A DNA stretch of 64,000 bases from Caprella mutica. Taxonomy: Eukaryota; Arthropoda; Malacostraca; Amphipoda; Caprellidae. This document shows, piece by piece, positions 1 to 11,287 of this stretch. The position numbers and the translations under genes are program-made. The DNA lies in NCBI GenBank assembly GCA_947561585.1, contig CANNZV010001473.1, forward strand, positions 1 through 64,000, written 5' to 3'. Every line of letters starts with the position of its first letter. Within the stretch, counting starts at the first letter, position 1. Under the pieces are notes generated by a model. That model had not been told where the DNA came from and did no database searches. It was given only the letters and a program-made list of their open reading frames with translations.

Positions 1-740
1 CACTGTGATGATGTACTATCAGAGAAAAGAGTCACTGTGGTGATGTACTACCAGAGAAAAGAGTCACTGTGATGATGTACTATCAGAGAAAAGAGTCACT
101 GTGATGATGTACTATCAGAGAAAAGAGTCACTGTGATGATGTACTATTAGAGAAAAGAGTCACTGTGATGATGTACTATCAGAGAAAAGAGTCACTGTGA
201 TAATGTACTATCAGAGAAAAGAGTCACTGTGATAATGTACTATCAGAGAAAAGAGTCACTGTGATGATGTACTATCAGAGAAAAGAGTCACTGTGATGAT
301 GTACTATCAGAGAAAAGAGTCATTGTGATGATGTACTACCAGAGAAAAGAGTCACTGTGATGATGTTTTATCAGAGAAAAGAGTCACTGTGATGATGTAC
401 TATCAGAGAAAAGAGTCACTGTGATGATGTACTATCAGAGAAAAGAGTCACTGTGATGATGTACTATCATAGAAAAGAGTCACTGTGATGATGTACTATC
501 AGAGAAAAGAGTCACTGTGATGATGTATTATCAGAGAAAAGTGTCACTGTGATGATGTACTATCAGAAAAAAGAGTCACTGTGATGATGTACTATCAGAG
601 AAAAGAGTCTCCGTGATGATGTATTATCAGAGAAAAGTGTCACTGTGATGATGTACTATCAGAGAAAAGAGTCACTGTGATGATGTACTATCAGAGAAAA
701 GAGTCTCCGTGATGAAGTACTATCAATGACAAGAGTCACT
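1..740. repeat. 32-bp minisatellite, about 23 copies
   Basis: Direct tandem repeat with a 32-bp unit that includes GTGATGATGTACTATCAG and AGAAAAGAGTCAC. Copies are nearly identical with scattered substitutions and the array runs off the left edge, so its true length is unknown. The last copies form a 96-bp three-unit higher-order pattern (see findings). No unique spacers separate the units, so it is not a CRISPR array. No coding role is visible. Confidence 0.97.
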
Positions 741-2429
741 ACATACTGCAATTTCAGAAATCACATGTATTTGTTAATTGCCTAATTATTTTCAAATCTT
801 TTAAATAAGTTATAAGTTATCTATAAACATTACATCAATAACAAAGCTAAAAGTAATAAGTGAATTATTTTAAAATCATCTCAGTAAACCTCTATTGAAT
901 GTAGTGATAGTGTGTCATTTCATTGTAAATATGTAGCATATTCATTAAACTGAATAGCTACAGTATCGCTATACTTATGAAGATTATTTTAACCAAACAA
1001 TTTCCCCTGTCTATTGCAGATAGCTGGGTAATTAGTTTTCATATTCAATTAAATACAAGAAGTTGTCTTGTGTTGGATATAAAATAACATATAACACGCA
1101 TTGAGGAATAGAAATTACTTTATTGAAGTGTTTACATTGAAAGCTTTTAACTATACAATTAACTTTATAATACCAAGTATGAAGGAATTTTTCATTTATA
1201 GTTCTCCCAATTATTTCATTTATATATGCCATTATGCATAATTCATTTGAAATTGAGTTGTTTATATATATGTAGATGTACATAATAAATCAAATGATTA
1301 TATTGTTCTTGGCAAAATAAACTCTAATATGGTTACGGTAGAGATAACTATTAATATGATTAGGTACACAATCTGTTTTGAACTCCTTTTCTGCTCATTT
1401 CACAGCTGAGACGTCACCTTTTCTCTTCTCAAAGCATATATTCTAGACTCTATTTGCCATCTCCTCTTTTCTAACACAGATTTCCCAGTGGAAAGATGGT
1501 GGATGCGGAAGCAAACATTATTGATATACCTGAATAAACAAGCAAACTCATTTTATCAGCAGGCTTTCAATTTGACATTTGCTTTCACTTTCAGATAGAC
1601 AGGGAAAATAACATTGTATCTGTTATGTATTTACATCGTAAACTTGAATAGATGAAATACTGTTACATTGTGAGCAAGGTAAGGGGTTTGTTTCCGAAAA
1701 AAACACTTGTTTTATTTTTTCATGCATAAATATATCATAAAATTTCTAATCAGTCAATGAGGATTTACTCAGTTTTATAAATGAGCCCAAAAGAACTCTA
1801 CAAATAGGTACTTCCAGATATAAAACCCATTAAAAGTATTACTATTTTTTCATATCTATTAAACTATTATAAAATTAATAATTCTACTCCTTAATGTTTA
1901 TTTAACATTATGATAAAAAGTATTTCTATTTATAATAATACTATTTAACTGTTGCCAAATATTGCCGTTCTTTTTCATTTCCAATCATGATAACGCGATC
2001 GTGCGAATGAAATTATCCGAGCATTTCAATGTAAGTAATAAAGATACAATCATCCGTCGAATTCTCCAATTGAGTTCAGATTAACAGTAATTAGAGGCTT
2101 TGGCCAATGAATTGGATTGGGAAATTTTCCAAATAGAGAATCGGTTGAAACGTTTATACCACTGAATTCTGTTTTATAATATTCAGAATATTACCTTATT
2201 ATCTGAAGCCAAGTCGAACACAAAGTTGTATTTGTTTCAATTGTTAGCATCTATAAAACTATTTTAACTATTTAATCCTTATAGTTAAAATCTTAAAATC
2301 TGAGTCAGTTTGAAACTGAAATATTCTAACTTGCTAAAAAAATAAGCCACTTTAATCACTGATTTAATTGAAATTGACTTATAGGAAATAAATCTTAAAA
2401 GCAATATATATGAATTGATTCTTCATTTT
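741..2429. other. AT-rich intergenic stretch without recognised feature
   Basis: Very AT-rich sequence with no ORF above about 85 codons and no domain I recognise. A more mixed-composition patch near 1380-1545 looks different from its surroundings but gives no readable protein or RNA. Confidence 0.6.
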
Positions 2430-2690
2430 CATTTAGGTTCAAGAAAGCAAATATTTCTTGTGTGCATCAGAGCGGAAAAAAAATTATGCCGGGGAGTAGC
2501 TTTTCTGTCCTTATTATTCTCATCACGAAGGGAATTTTCGCTCCGTGAAAAATCTCTAAAATTTAGTGTAGCAATTTATCAGTCGCTTCGACACTAATTG
2601 GATTGAATAAGTTCATCGTAAGCGTACATTTCAGTCGCTATTATACCATTAATAACTTACAAACTAAATATAAAGAGAATTACAAACTAA
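2430..2690 (+). repeat. Dispersed repeat, copy 1 (inverted copy at 12.5 kb)
   Basis: This segment matches the reverse complement of 12490-12765 over about 260 bp. Shared landmarks are TTGTGTGCATCAGAGC, GAATTTTCGCTCCGTGAAA, AAATTTAGTGTAG, CGACACTAATT and TACATTTCAGTCGCTATTA. The 60-codon ORF inside is only partly kept in the other copy, so it is more likely a mobile-element fragment than an exon. The family is not recognised. Confidence 0.75.
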
Positions 2691-3383
2691 AATTAAGTGA
2701 TTTTACTTTCACGGAAAAAGATGTAAATTTAACTTTACTGCAATGCTCAGTATAGAATTAGTAAATTTAATAGCATTACATTATTTAAGATGGAAAGCAA
2801 AGAAATATCTTTGTGGGAAACTTCAAAAATAGGGATGAAAGTATGACACATTTACAAAAACTAACGGGTGAGGAATTAAAAAATATAAAAGGTTTGAAAG
2901 TATAAATTTCAGAATAAAGGTATAATTTAAAGTTAAAGAGACGATTAAAATTTCAATTGGTTGTCAATAATATAAATATCAAAATATGAACAATAAAATA
3001 TATTCATTGTGTAGTTAAAACTGATATTTCTGCAATTATTAAAATATCTATCCATGGATTTATTATCATTATTGTTCTAACATTTTTTTTTCAAGAAATG
3101 AATTGTTAACTATCAAGATAATTATTATTTTCAGTATCTTTTTATTTAAACTATACTTTGATACATTGGTATTGATATAAACAGTAACAATGGTAAATAA
3201 TAAGATATTATATACATTTAATTATACATGACTTTATTAGACTAATATATTATAGTTGCGTGTTTATCATAATGAATATCGAATAATGTGCATAATTTCA
3301 AGTACAATTTTTTTTTTTAACATTCGATTGAAAAATGTGAGAAAATGACTATCCAGTAAACTACATTGGAGAATATTGTGTAG
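2691..3383. other. AT-rich stretch, nothing recognised
   Basis: Low-complexity AT-rich DNA with homopolymer runs. No convincing ORF, RNA or repeat boundary was found. Confidence 0.55.
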
Positions 3384-3868
3384 AAAATTTGCTTAATGGG
3401 AAGAAATTTTAGAGGAAACATTGCTCATAGGGAGGAAACTGAGGAGAAAAGAATGCTCATAGGGAGGAAACTTAAGAAAAAACATTGATCTTAGGGAGGA
3501 AATTTAAGAGAAAACATTGATCATAGGGAGGAAACTTAAGAGAAAACATTGATCATAGGGAGGAAACTTAAGAGAAAACAATGCTGATAGGAAGGAAACT
3601 TAGGAGAAAACATTGATCATAGGGAAGAAATTTAAGAGGAAACATTGCTCATAGGGAGGAAACTTAAGAGGAAACATTGCTCCTAGGGATAAAACTAGGA
3701 GAAAACATTGCTTATATAGAGGAAACTTAGGAGAATACATAGCTTTATTATAGGTAGGAAACGTAAAAGACGTCATTCCGTGTAGAGAGAAAACTAAAAG
3801 GAAAAATTTCTTATTGGGAGGAATTTTATGAGAAAACAACATTGGTTATAAGATGGGAGGAAACTTGA
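3384..3868. repeat. 32-bp minisatellite (GGGAGGAAACTTAAGAGAAA), about 15 copies
   Basis: Imperfect tandem array with period 32. Successive GATC(A/T)TAGGG landmarks fall at 3487, 3519 and 3551. Divergence is much higher than in the array at 1-740 and the unit is unrelated. The minus-strand 80-codon ORF across it is a translation of the repeat, not a gene. Confidence 0.93.
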
Positions 3869-3986
3869 ATAAATCAATTGAATAATTTGCGTTTATTTAC
3901 AGAAATGAGTTCGAGATAGATTGGCGGATAGTGCTAATTGTAAAAAAAGGGATTTTCAAACCGTAACTATTTTTTCTCCATTTAGA

Positions 3987-4198
3987 CTATAGGCCATGTC
4001 ACACGGTGCGAGTAAGCGTGCAAGTTGGACTAGCCAGTTACTGTAGTGCAGCTACTTGCACAGTGTGACCGCATCAGTCGAGTAACTGTTATGGAAATCC
4101 AATGCTATGAACATCGATCTACTGACATGCAAGTGAAATGGGGCAGCTACTGTCCACTGTCACGACAGTAACTGTCACCGTATAACAAGGCCTTATAG
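3987..4198. mobile_element. Short inverted-repeat element (MITE-like), 212 bp
   Basis: The left end CTATAGGCCATGTCACACGG and the reverse complement of the right end, CTATAAGGCCTTGTTATACG, align with few mismatches. The interior is more GC-rich than its surroundings and repeats AGTAACTG/CAGTTACT motifs. There is no ORF, so it would be non-autonomous. No clear target duplication was seen, so the superfamily is open. Confidence 0.7.
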
Positions 4199-4329
4199 GT
4201 GCAACAATATTTCCACATTAGTAAGTACCTTCGCAGAATGCGAAAAGGTCATATTTTATCCTACATTTATATTATTATTTATCATCTTGTTATTCGCATA
4301 ACTGAAAAAGTGTTCAACCTAGTTACCTG

Positions 4330-4800
4330 AGATTTTGTGAAAAGGTTGGTCCATGTCCATTGTCAAGTGACCTGCTGGTAGAATTTTGGGAGCAAACCGG
4401 TCAAAGGTCAAGGTCATGGTCACTTATTACTCAAAAAGTATAGAACCATATTACATGAAACTTGGTGGGACGATTGGTCAACATACAGGAACCATTTTGT
4501 TAGATTTTGGGAACGACCGGATCAAAGGTGAAAGATCAAGGTCAAGGACATTTACAACTCATTCACTCAAAAAATTTTCATCCAAATTGTCTGGAATTTG
4601 ATGGGATGATTGGTCAATGTCCAGGAACCATCTGGTATAATTTTGGGAGCGATCCAGTCAAAGGTCAAGGTCATGGTCATTTTTAACTCATTAACTCAAA
4701 AAGTATTGAAACATATCGCATGAAACTTGGTCTAGCGATTGGTTATTATCCCGATACCAGTTTATTAAATTTTGGGAGAGGACGGGTCAAAACGGCGGCA
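4330..4800 (+). repeat. Degenerate ~120-135-bp tandem repeat rich in AGGTCA half-sites
   Basis: About four units, each with a TTTTGGGA(G/A)C-type segment, then TCAAAGGTCAAGGTCATGGT or a variant, then ACTCAAAAAGTAT, ATGAAACTTGG and a GATTGGTCA segment. Half-site clusters begin at 4401, 4522 and 4658, with a weak fourth near 4786. Unit spacing is uneven (121 and 136 bp), so the array is old. The 71-codon ORF across it is incidental. Confidence 0.85.
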
Positions 4801-4950
4801 AAGGCATGCACTCTACCGAGTGCACATAATATACTTAGTTAAACACTAATCAATTAAACTCACACACTTTTCTAATGTAATTTGTTTACTTACTTCCTTT
4901 CTAGCAACTGTTAGATGATGAAACCGGTAGAGGGCAAGATATTATTAAAT

Positions 4951-5519
4951 CAGTAGTTCTGAAACGGGGGTGCGCGGCACCCTTTGGTGCATGGATTGTT
5001 TATAGGGGGTGCATGAGATGGCTGTTGTTTATAAGTTCGGTTCTTGCTATTAATATCATGTAGAATATACATGAAGTATATTTTCCTCAAAATATTGCAA
5101 TATGAGGTAGTTATAAAAAGTATACAAATTTTCTGATATAAACACCTAATTATTATTGTGACTATCGATAAAAAATTATATCTTTGAGTGTGGGATTTCT
5201 CGTTTTGTGTGCCTGTAACTTTTATTCCTTCTGTCCTATATTTTAACACAATATAGCTACTGCATTATTATCACAAATTATATTGTTTTCTTTAATTTCA
5301 AATGGATTTTAGTTTTTTCTTACCTAAAAAAAAAATTTACATCATGAAAATAAAACTATCATTTTCCTTACTTTTTCAATTTGCATATTTAATTCTCAAA
5401 TCATAGTAACCAAATATATTGTAATTGTAGCTTTTCAATCTATTTCAATGCAATACAATGCTCAGGGGGTGCCTGAGAAAAGCAAGTGGTGCGCGAGAAA
5501 AATACTTTGAGAACCATTG
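4951..5519. mobile_element. Non-autonomous hAT-type transposon with 8-bp TSD
   Basis: The left end CAGTAGTTCTGAAACG and the reverse complement of the right end, CAATGGTTCTCAAAG, match the hAT terminal pattern CAGNGGTTCTCAAA. The element lies between perfect 8-bp direct repeats TATTAAAT (4943-4950 and 5520-5527), the target duplication length expected of hAT transposases. Subterminal G-rich GGGGGTGCGCGGCACCC-like sequence occurs at both ends. The interior has no transposase ORF, so it depends on another element. Length is 569 bp. Confidence 0.92.
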
Positions 5520-5527
5520 TATTAAAT

Positions 5528-8050
5528 TATTATATTTTTAAATTCACATTATTTATTTTTCTAATTCATTTCATACACTTCTTGCGAAAGTGTTGTTTTA
5601 CGTGGACTGAGCTTCTACGAGAATAAATGGCTCGTTGTGAGAAAATTTATAACTAGGATAAGGAGCTATAGAAACTTAAACTGGTGATTAAAAGTACAGT
5701 TAGGAAAAGTTATTGTTATCATGGTATTAATATATTGTCTGTGTTGGGCTGTAACTACAAAAGTAGTACATTTTATCGCGTAAACTTTTTAAATTAATAA
5801 AACTTCTATACAGAGATAAGGGTGTCAAAAAGAAGGAAATCTTTTTATTAAAAGTAACTCCTAATACTTTGCTGCACATAGGGTAAGTTTTGATTTGTTG
5901 GTCGGTCTCGCATCTTCGGTCATATATCCAAAAATTATATAAAAATTGATATCTAATTTTTAATATATTATTTTGTATTAAATGAACGATGAGGTAAAAA
6001 CGAGCGACAATTCGTAAGTCACTATGATGTCTATATAAATTTTTTATGATGACCATTGACCATATGACCATATGAAATAAATATCACATAACTATCAAAT
6101 TACCGTATTCTCACAGTTACAGTACAAGGGGCATTAAAATAAGTCATTAGCCAATCTGAATAACAGAAAATAAATAGAATAAAAAACTTTACACACAATT
6201 TTATTAATTTCTGAAGAATAATATTCTGAAAGGAATAATATTTGAACCTGAACTTTTTTCAGATTCAAGGAATCTAGAAAATATGTTATTTATGAAAAGA
6301 GCTGCATTCGAACGAAGTACTATAATATTAAATAAATTAAGGTAAATCTAATTCAGGCAAACAGGCTATTCCCTGAATATACGAGGAATAATCCCACTTA
6401 GATAAATTTCCATTGATGGATTAAAATACTTTAAGTCGCATAACTGAACTTCTTAGAAACTTTTCACTGGAAATTAATTTCCTCTCTGATAAAGAAGGGA
6501 GATGTGAATTAAATTAATTTCTCTTTAATCTAGTAATTTGAACAATTAAAGGTTATAAGATTCAAATTGAATATGAATAATGCCAAGAAAATGCAGGAAC
6601 TACAGAAGAGATAGTGTGAATAAAGGAAAAGAGAAAATAATTATTTTATAAAAGTTGAGTATAGGGTAAAGATACAATTACCAGATTAAAATAATATGTT
6701 GTAATAAAATTTCTATTCAGAATAGTATCATTCAAATATTGTCATTTGGAGAGAACATTTAATTGGCATCTGGTAATTGAAGCTTTACCCTAACTATTGT
6801 ATCATGTGTGAATTGTTATTTAAAATGGTGTACATGCCATCAGCTTTAATTATATTGAAAAAAATATATAATATTACATCATGAAAACATAATCATTATC
6901 CTAATTTACAATTAAATGTAGAGATATTCCTAAAAACATATAATTATGAAAGCAATCGTCTTCTTACGATGATGAATCATTTGATTAAAATCCAATAGAA
7001 ATCTATTATGAAATTAAATAACTCTTACTCAACCGTCTCACGTTGCGAAAAATAATAAGATTGTTATGTCATAGATTATGAATTTCAGAGAATAAAATAA
7101 TTTGCAATATTTACCGTAACGGACAATAACATACGATCTGCCGATAATAACTTTTCTCACTGAGTTTATCCGTTTATAGACAGAAAAATTCCACAGATTC
7201 TCCATAAGACACAAACAACCAAATAATGCAAAACTCACCCGTTGAAATGAAAAGGAGGGGTGGAGGGGGTGTGATTTCTCCCCCGGGAAATCAACGAATC
7301 GTTCCAGAGTTTTAGTGAGGAATTGATCTAGAAGAAATATACTGAGAGTTATATTTTAAAAGGAAAACAATCTGATATTGACTAACATTTGATGATGTTA
7401 TTTACTCAAAATAATTCTCATATATGTAAATGAAGTTCTATACAAAAAAATGGTTACTGCTTTAGTTTTGGAATGACAATATTCTCCAATTAAGAGCATT
7501 TAATTATTCACTCGACTGATGAAATATATTGAATATTATTAGATATATTAGCCAATTTAGTAAATATTAATAAAAATAATGATTGTATTATAACAAAATG
7601 CTTTATAATGTTCGTCAAATCTAAATTTAACTTTATATCCAAGTTTAAAATTAGATTAACAATATTTTGTAGAATAGATTTTCTGATCAGTATCCCATTA
7701 GTGACATTTCCTTCACTGTTGCTGTGTTCGTTTGAAGAAATGCTATAATTTTCATATTGAAAAAAACCTTCAGCAATTCTAAGTTATTAGTGTTTTGGTT
7801 TTAAGTTGATGTAAAGAAAATACTGGTAGTATTTTCCCAATAATTTATTGGTAATACTAGTGTACTAATTTTAGGTAATGAATTATTGAATCGTGATTCT
7901 TTGAATATATTTTTGGAAACCACTGGATTTTTTTAGTTATTTCGATTTTTTTAATCCTTGATGATTATTAATCTCATATTTTTTTATTTCCATATTTTTT
8001 GTAATCTCTGATCTTTTATAATTCTTGATTTTTTTTTAACTTTATTTTTA
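5528..8050. other. AT-rich stretch without recognised feature
   Basis: No ORF here has recognisable protein character. The longest, 114 codons on the minus strand at 5727-6071, matches nothing I know and has AT-driven composition. A short G-rich patch occurs at 7252-7285. No repeat boundary could be defined. Confidence 0.55.
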
Positions 8051-8055
8051 ATGGG

Positions 8056-8246
8056 TCTAGGACCAAATCTCCCTCCGGACAAAATCCCCCTCCGGACAAA
8101 TACCCCCTCCGGACAAATGCCCCTACGGACAAAATCCCCCTCCGGACAAATACCCCCTCCAGACAAATACCCCTACGGACAAAATCCCACTACGGACAAA
8201 TACCCCCTCCGGACAAATACCCCCTCGGGACAAAATACCCCTTGGG
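8056..8246 (+). repeat. 17-18-bp minisatellite (CCCTCCGGACAAA), left arm
   Basis: About eleven units alternating GGACAAAATCC and GGACAAATACC forms, each built around the palindrome TCCGGA, with ACGGA variants in some units. The overlapping 76- and 60-codon ORFs, rich in Pro/Thr or Gly/Arg, are translations of this array and are not genes. Confidence 0.95.
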
Positions 8247-8724
8247 TCTTTATATCAATATCAAATCTCGTAATTTTATAGTTAGGAATTGTTATATACA
8301 CCGTTTAATAATTTAATTTTAATAATTTACTTATAAAGAATAATAGTTTATTTTACTAGTTTTTATTTAAAACTGTCTCATTGATTTTTCAGGTTAACTA
8401 TGATATAGTAATATAGTTAATTAATTCATGCCCATGCCTAACATAAGGAAATAAAAATGTAATTTGGCAATGTGTAATATATAATTTGCCTTGTATTATT
8501 ACAATATAACACTAATTAAAGTGCCCATTATACAGTTAAGTATTTACAACAATTTTTCTCTAAATAATTATATCGTTAATACCTTCTATACTAGTAGGTA
8601 CAGTGCTGCAATGAAATTCAAATAATATAGTTGAGTATATGGAGCTAAAAATCAAAACATTTAAGATTCCATGATAAAATAATTGATATAGTCAAACGAA
8701 AAATGCAGGAAAGGCTTTTAAAAT

Positions 8725-9178
8725 CTAAATTAAGTTCCTTGCAATGTTCCGCAAAAAATCTTCATGGGAACATTTTTCATATTGGGTCGTAACCTTCTTT
8801 ATTCGCTTTTTTCTGTGTGGTTGAGGCTCATGACCAGAACTATGTTGAGCCACTCGGTAAGTAAGTGTTTTAAGTAAGTCAAAGAACTTCCAATTATGTG
8901 GATGTGAACAACCACACAATCAGGCAAACCGTCTGTTTTAAATGGTCATTAGTACTACAGTGGGTGTTCCACAAAGATACTTGGAATGTTGGAGGCCGAC
9001 GTGTTTTACGATATTGTCTCCCAATATAAACATCCTCAAAATGATTTAATATATGCGCTCCTCCTTCTGGCATTAGATCAGAAAACGTGTAAAACACAGT
9101 TTCAATATCGTCAGGATACTTTGATACTTTGTTTGTAAACAACATGTCTTCTAAACTTATTAAAATCCGTCTGTCTGC
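8725..9178 (-). pseudogene. Degenerate Mutator-like (MULE) transposase C-terminal region
   Basis: Read on the minus strand in two frames. The upstream piece (to about 8894) contains HFEDVYIGR, then RRPPTFQVSLWNTH. This matches the conserved end of insect MULE-type transposases, which usually read as an acidic-aromatic YIGR block, an RR-P-F block and LWN. In the family an RTNN-x-EGWH block follows; here the frame is broken at that point. The second piece (8725-8919) resumes with GCSHPHNWKFFDLL, then GHEPQPHRKK and a C-terminal DFLRNIARNL, again typical. The N-terminal catalytic part is missing. It lies between inverted minisatellite arms, so it probably belongs to that element. At least one frameshift makes it non-functional. 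Family call is from motif order only. Confidence 0.8.
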
Positions 9179-9183
9179 ATCCA

Positions 9184-9322
9184 AAGGGGGATTTTGTCCG
9201 GAGAGGGCTTTTGTCCGGAGGGGGCTTTTGTCCGGAGGGGGCTTTGGTCTGGAGGGGGATTTTGTCTGGAGGGAGATTATGTCCGGAGGGGGCTTTTGTC
9301 CGGAGGGAGTTTCTGTCCGGAT
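9184..9322 (-). repeat. 17-18-bp minisatellite, right arm (inverted)
   Basis: About eight units of GTCCGGAGGGGGCTTTT, the reverse complement of the array at 8056-8246, with GTCTGGAGG variants. The opposite orientation at the two ends of one locus is the basis for calling a Foldback-like element. Confidence 0.93.
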
Positions 9323-9323
9323 C

Positions 9324-9426
9324 AATAAGTGACTGGCAGCTTTCCGCCTGGCAGCTTTCCGCCTGGCAGCTTTCCGCTTCGGCAGTTTTCCGTCTGGCTG
9401 TTTTCCTCCTGGCAGTTTTCCGTGTA
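9324..9426 (+). repeat. Short array of GGCAGTTTTCCGCCT units
   Basis: Six or seven units of about 15 bp starting AATAAGTGACTGGCAG. They directly abut the right arm of the preceding element. The same start and unit recur at 41820-41890, including a CCGCTTCGGCAG variant, so this looks like one terminal arm of a separate Foldback-like family left as a solo end. A 202-codon minus-strand ORF running through it is mostly repeat translation. Confidence 0.85.
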
Positions 9427-10130
9427 CAAGTATTCTACTGTGTTTAATACTGCAAGGTACATAATTAGCAACGTAATATAAAAACAACCAAGCCATTTTC
9501 AATTAAAAGTGGAAAAAAATCATCTAGTAGAAACTAAATTTAAATATTTTTCTTGATATGAAAATATGTTTTACAAATAATCAATTTAATTATGTTGTAT
9601 ATAAAATGCGCAGAATTAGATTGAAACACTTGTTAATATTTCGTTTACGTTTTTTGTTTATTTAGTACTCTCTTTGATTTTTTTATTGTTCACAGCAATT
9701 GTGATTTTTTTTTTTCCTGTTTAGAGATTTGATGATTTCCCAAAATGAAGATTTAGTAAAATTTTGCCTGAAAGTATTTTTTTACTATTATATAGGCTTG
9801 TATTCATATTTACGTTGTATTTTGTTTACCAATAAATATTATCATTATCATACGTATTATCATACGTTACCAATATAGTACACGTATGGGTTTAATATTA
9901 TTCAGATTTATTTTGATTTCTTTCATTGAAAAACTTCATAAAGTTCGAGATAATGTTGATACCGTCATTTTCTTTCATCTCGAGATAATTAGCTCATCAT
10001 AACAGTTTGAGAAGTAATTCGACTTCGACTTTGATGGAATATTTTAGAGCCGCAAGATCAGAGTTTTTCGATTATATCAAAGAAAATGGTTAAGTTGGCA
10101 ACGTTTAATAAGTCAAAGTCACAAGGAATG
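9427..10130. other. AT-rich stretch, nothing recognised
   Basis: Homopolymer-rich AT sequence with no convincing ORF or repeat boundary. Confidence 0.5.
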
Positions 10131-10762
10131 TACATGGGAAAAAACCTAATTTGTTCCTAGATTAATTTAACATAAGGTATCGATCGTCAATATAAACGCT
10201 TTATATTATACGAAGGTCTGGTCTAATATGTTTAGTTAAAGAGTTACTAGGACTCGAAGTTGAGTAAAAAGAATTTACAATTAGTAAAAAAACCCGTGGC
10301 AAGGAAACGAAATTATATTACGCCCCTAGATTTCTACTTATGAGGATATTTGAAGAGTTTCGTGTATGAAATACCGATTCAATCCGAATAGAACCTTATA
10401 AGCAGGATTGTCGAAGCCTAGCTGCTCAAGAATTCGTGAAACTCCTGGTGTCTTTGCTCGCGTCCGCCAATCATTGGTCAAACATTTGAACGCCTTTCAT
10501 CGCAACAAATGGGCGACAGTTTGAACACATTTTGTAAACATCAAACCTAATTTAAGATCATCTTTTTGTGCTCATAATAATTACCGTTAAAAATGTTTTG
10601 TTTCTTATCGCAACATTAATTAACAAAATCGATACTTTCCTAACCTTGTAACTCTTTAACTAAGCATTTTAGACCATACCTTCATGGAATATAAAGTGTT
10701 TATTTCGATGATCGCTTCCTTATGTTAAGGTTTGGCAACAAAAGTGTCGGATACACCCTGTA
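10131..10762. mobile_element. Palindromic TA-target element (Tc1/mariner-type MITE)
   Basis: Arms 10167-10251 and 10642-10733 are inverted copies: TTAACATAAGG, TATAAACGCTTTATATT and GTTAAAGAGTTAC on the left appear reversed on the right. The right terminus is CACCCTGTA and the left terminus TACATGGG, a decayed form of the TACAGGGTG end common among insect TA-target elements. No transposase ORF is present. The superfamily is inferred from the terminal sequence. Confidence 0.7.
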
Positions 10763-11287
10763 TAGGTACAGGAGTTATTAAAAAAATGTTTCGTTCTATT
10801 TGAGTAAAGGAAACGATACCTATCCAGTTATCTATCAATATTTATCAAGTTATCTAGCGATACCTATCCAAGTATCTCTCAATATCTAATTACGTATTAG
10901 ATTCATAAGTAACACCAATCTGACGATATTGTAGTTCGCTTGTCACAATAGCAGGAAGACTTTTTGTCAGATGATTTCCACGAATTTTGTTAAAAAATGA
11001 TAACATTTAATAAGAAATGATTGTTATTAATTCATCACACGTGAGAGTTTAAATTAAATCTAGCAATTATTTCTAATTTACAATAGTGATTTAATAAATT
11101 GGTTTTAAAAAGACTACTAAACACTATTTTCAATATTCATGTTAATAGTTTAAGAGCACGAAAAGGTTCTTACTTTTTCCTCTGTTTTATGCATATATTA
11201 TAAGCCAATGTAATCTTGTTCTTAGAGTTAGAAATTAGGTGACGCTGCTAATGTATTATCAGGGAAACAAATTATGTATACAGTTAG
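10763..11287. other. AT-rich stretch; short CTATCCA-type repetition near 10815-10890
   Basis: Contains a loose repetition of ACCTATCCAGTTATCTATCAATATTT-like segments (10818-10892) in about three degenerate units. Nothing else is recognised. Confidence 0.45.

Larger units (their letters stand above)
8056..9322. mobile_element. Foldback/MULE-like element with inverted minisatellite arms
   Basis: The left arm (8056-8246) is a tandem array of CCCTCCGGACAAATACC units, 17-18 bp each. The right arm (9184-9322) carries the same unit in reverse complement (GTCCGGAGGGGGCTTTT). The interior holds a degenerate Mutator-like transposase C-terminus on the minus strand. Long terminal inverted repeats made of short tandem units around a MULE transposase are the hallmark of Drosophila FB/NOF elements. 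The left terminus reads GGGTCTAGGACCAAAT, resembling the ends of the elements near 12.0 and 23.7 kb. No target duplication was identified. Confidence 0.75.

Noticed and set aside
1..740. Regular 32-bp direct repeats as a CRISPR array
   Set aside because: Units are contiguous with no unique spacers, and the surrounding sequence is eukaryotic repeat DNA.
5727..6071. 114-codon minus-strand ORF as a host gene
   Set aside because: Composition follows the local AT bias, with no recognisable domain, splice context or conservation to point to.
8051..9447. Gly/Arg- and Pro/Thr-rich ORFs of 60-202 codons
   Set aside because: Translations of the minisatellite arms on both strands. Only the MULE-like part of the 202-codon minus-strand frame has real protein character.
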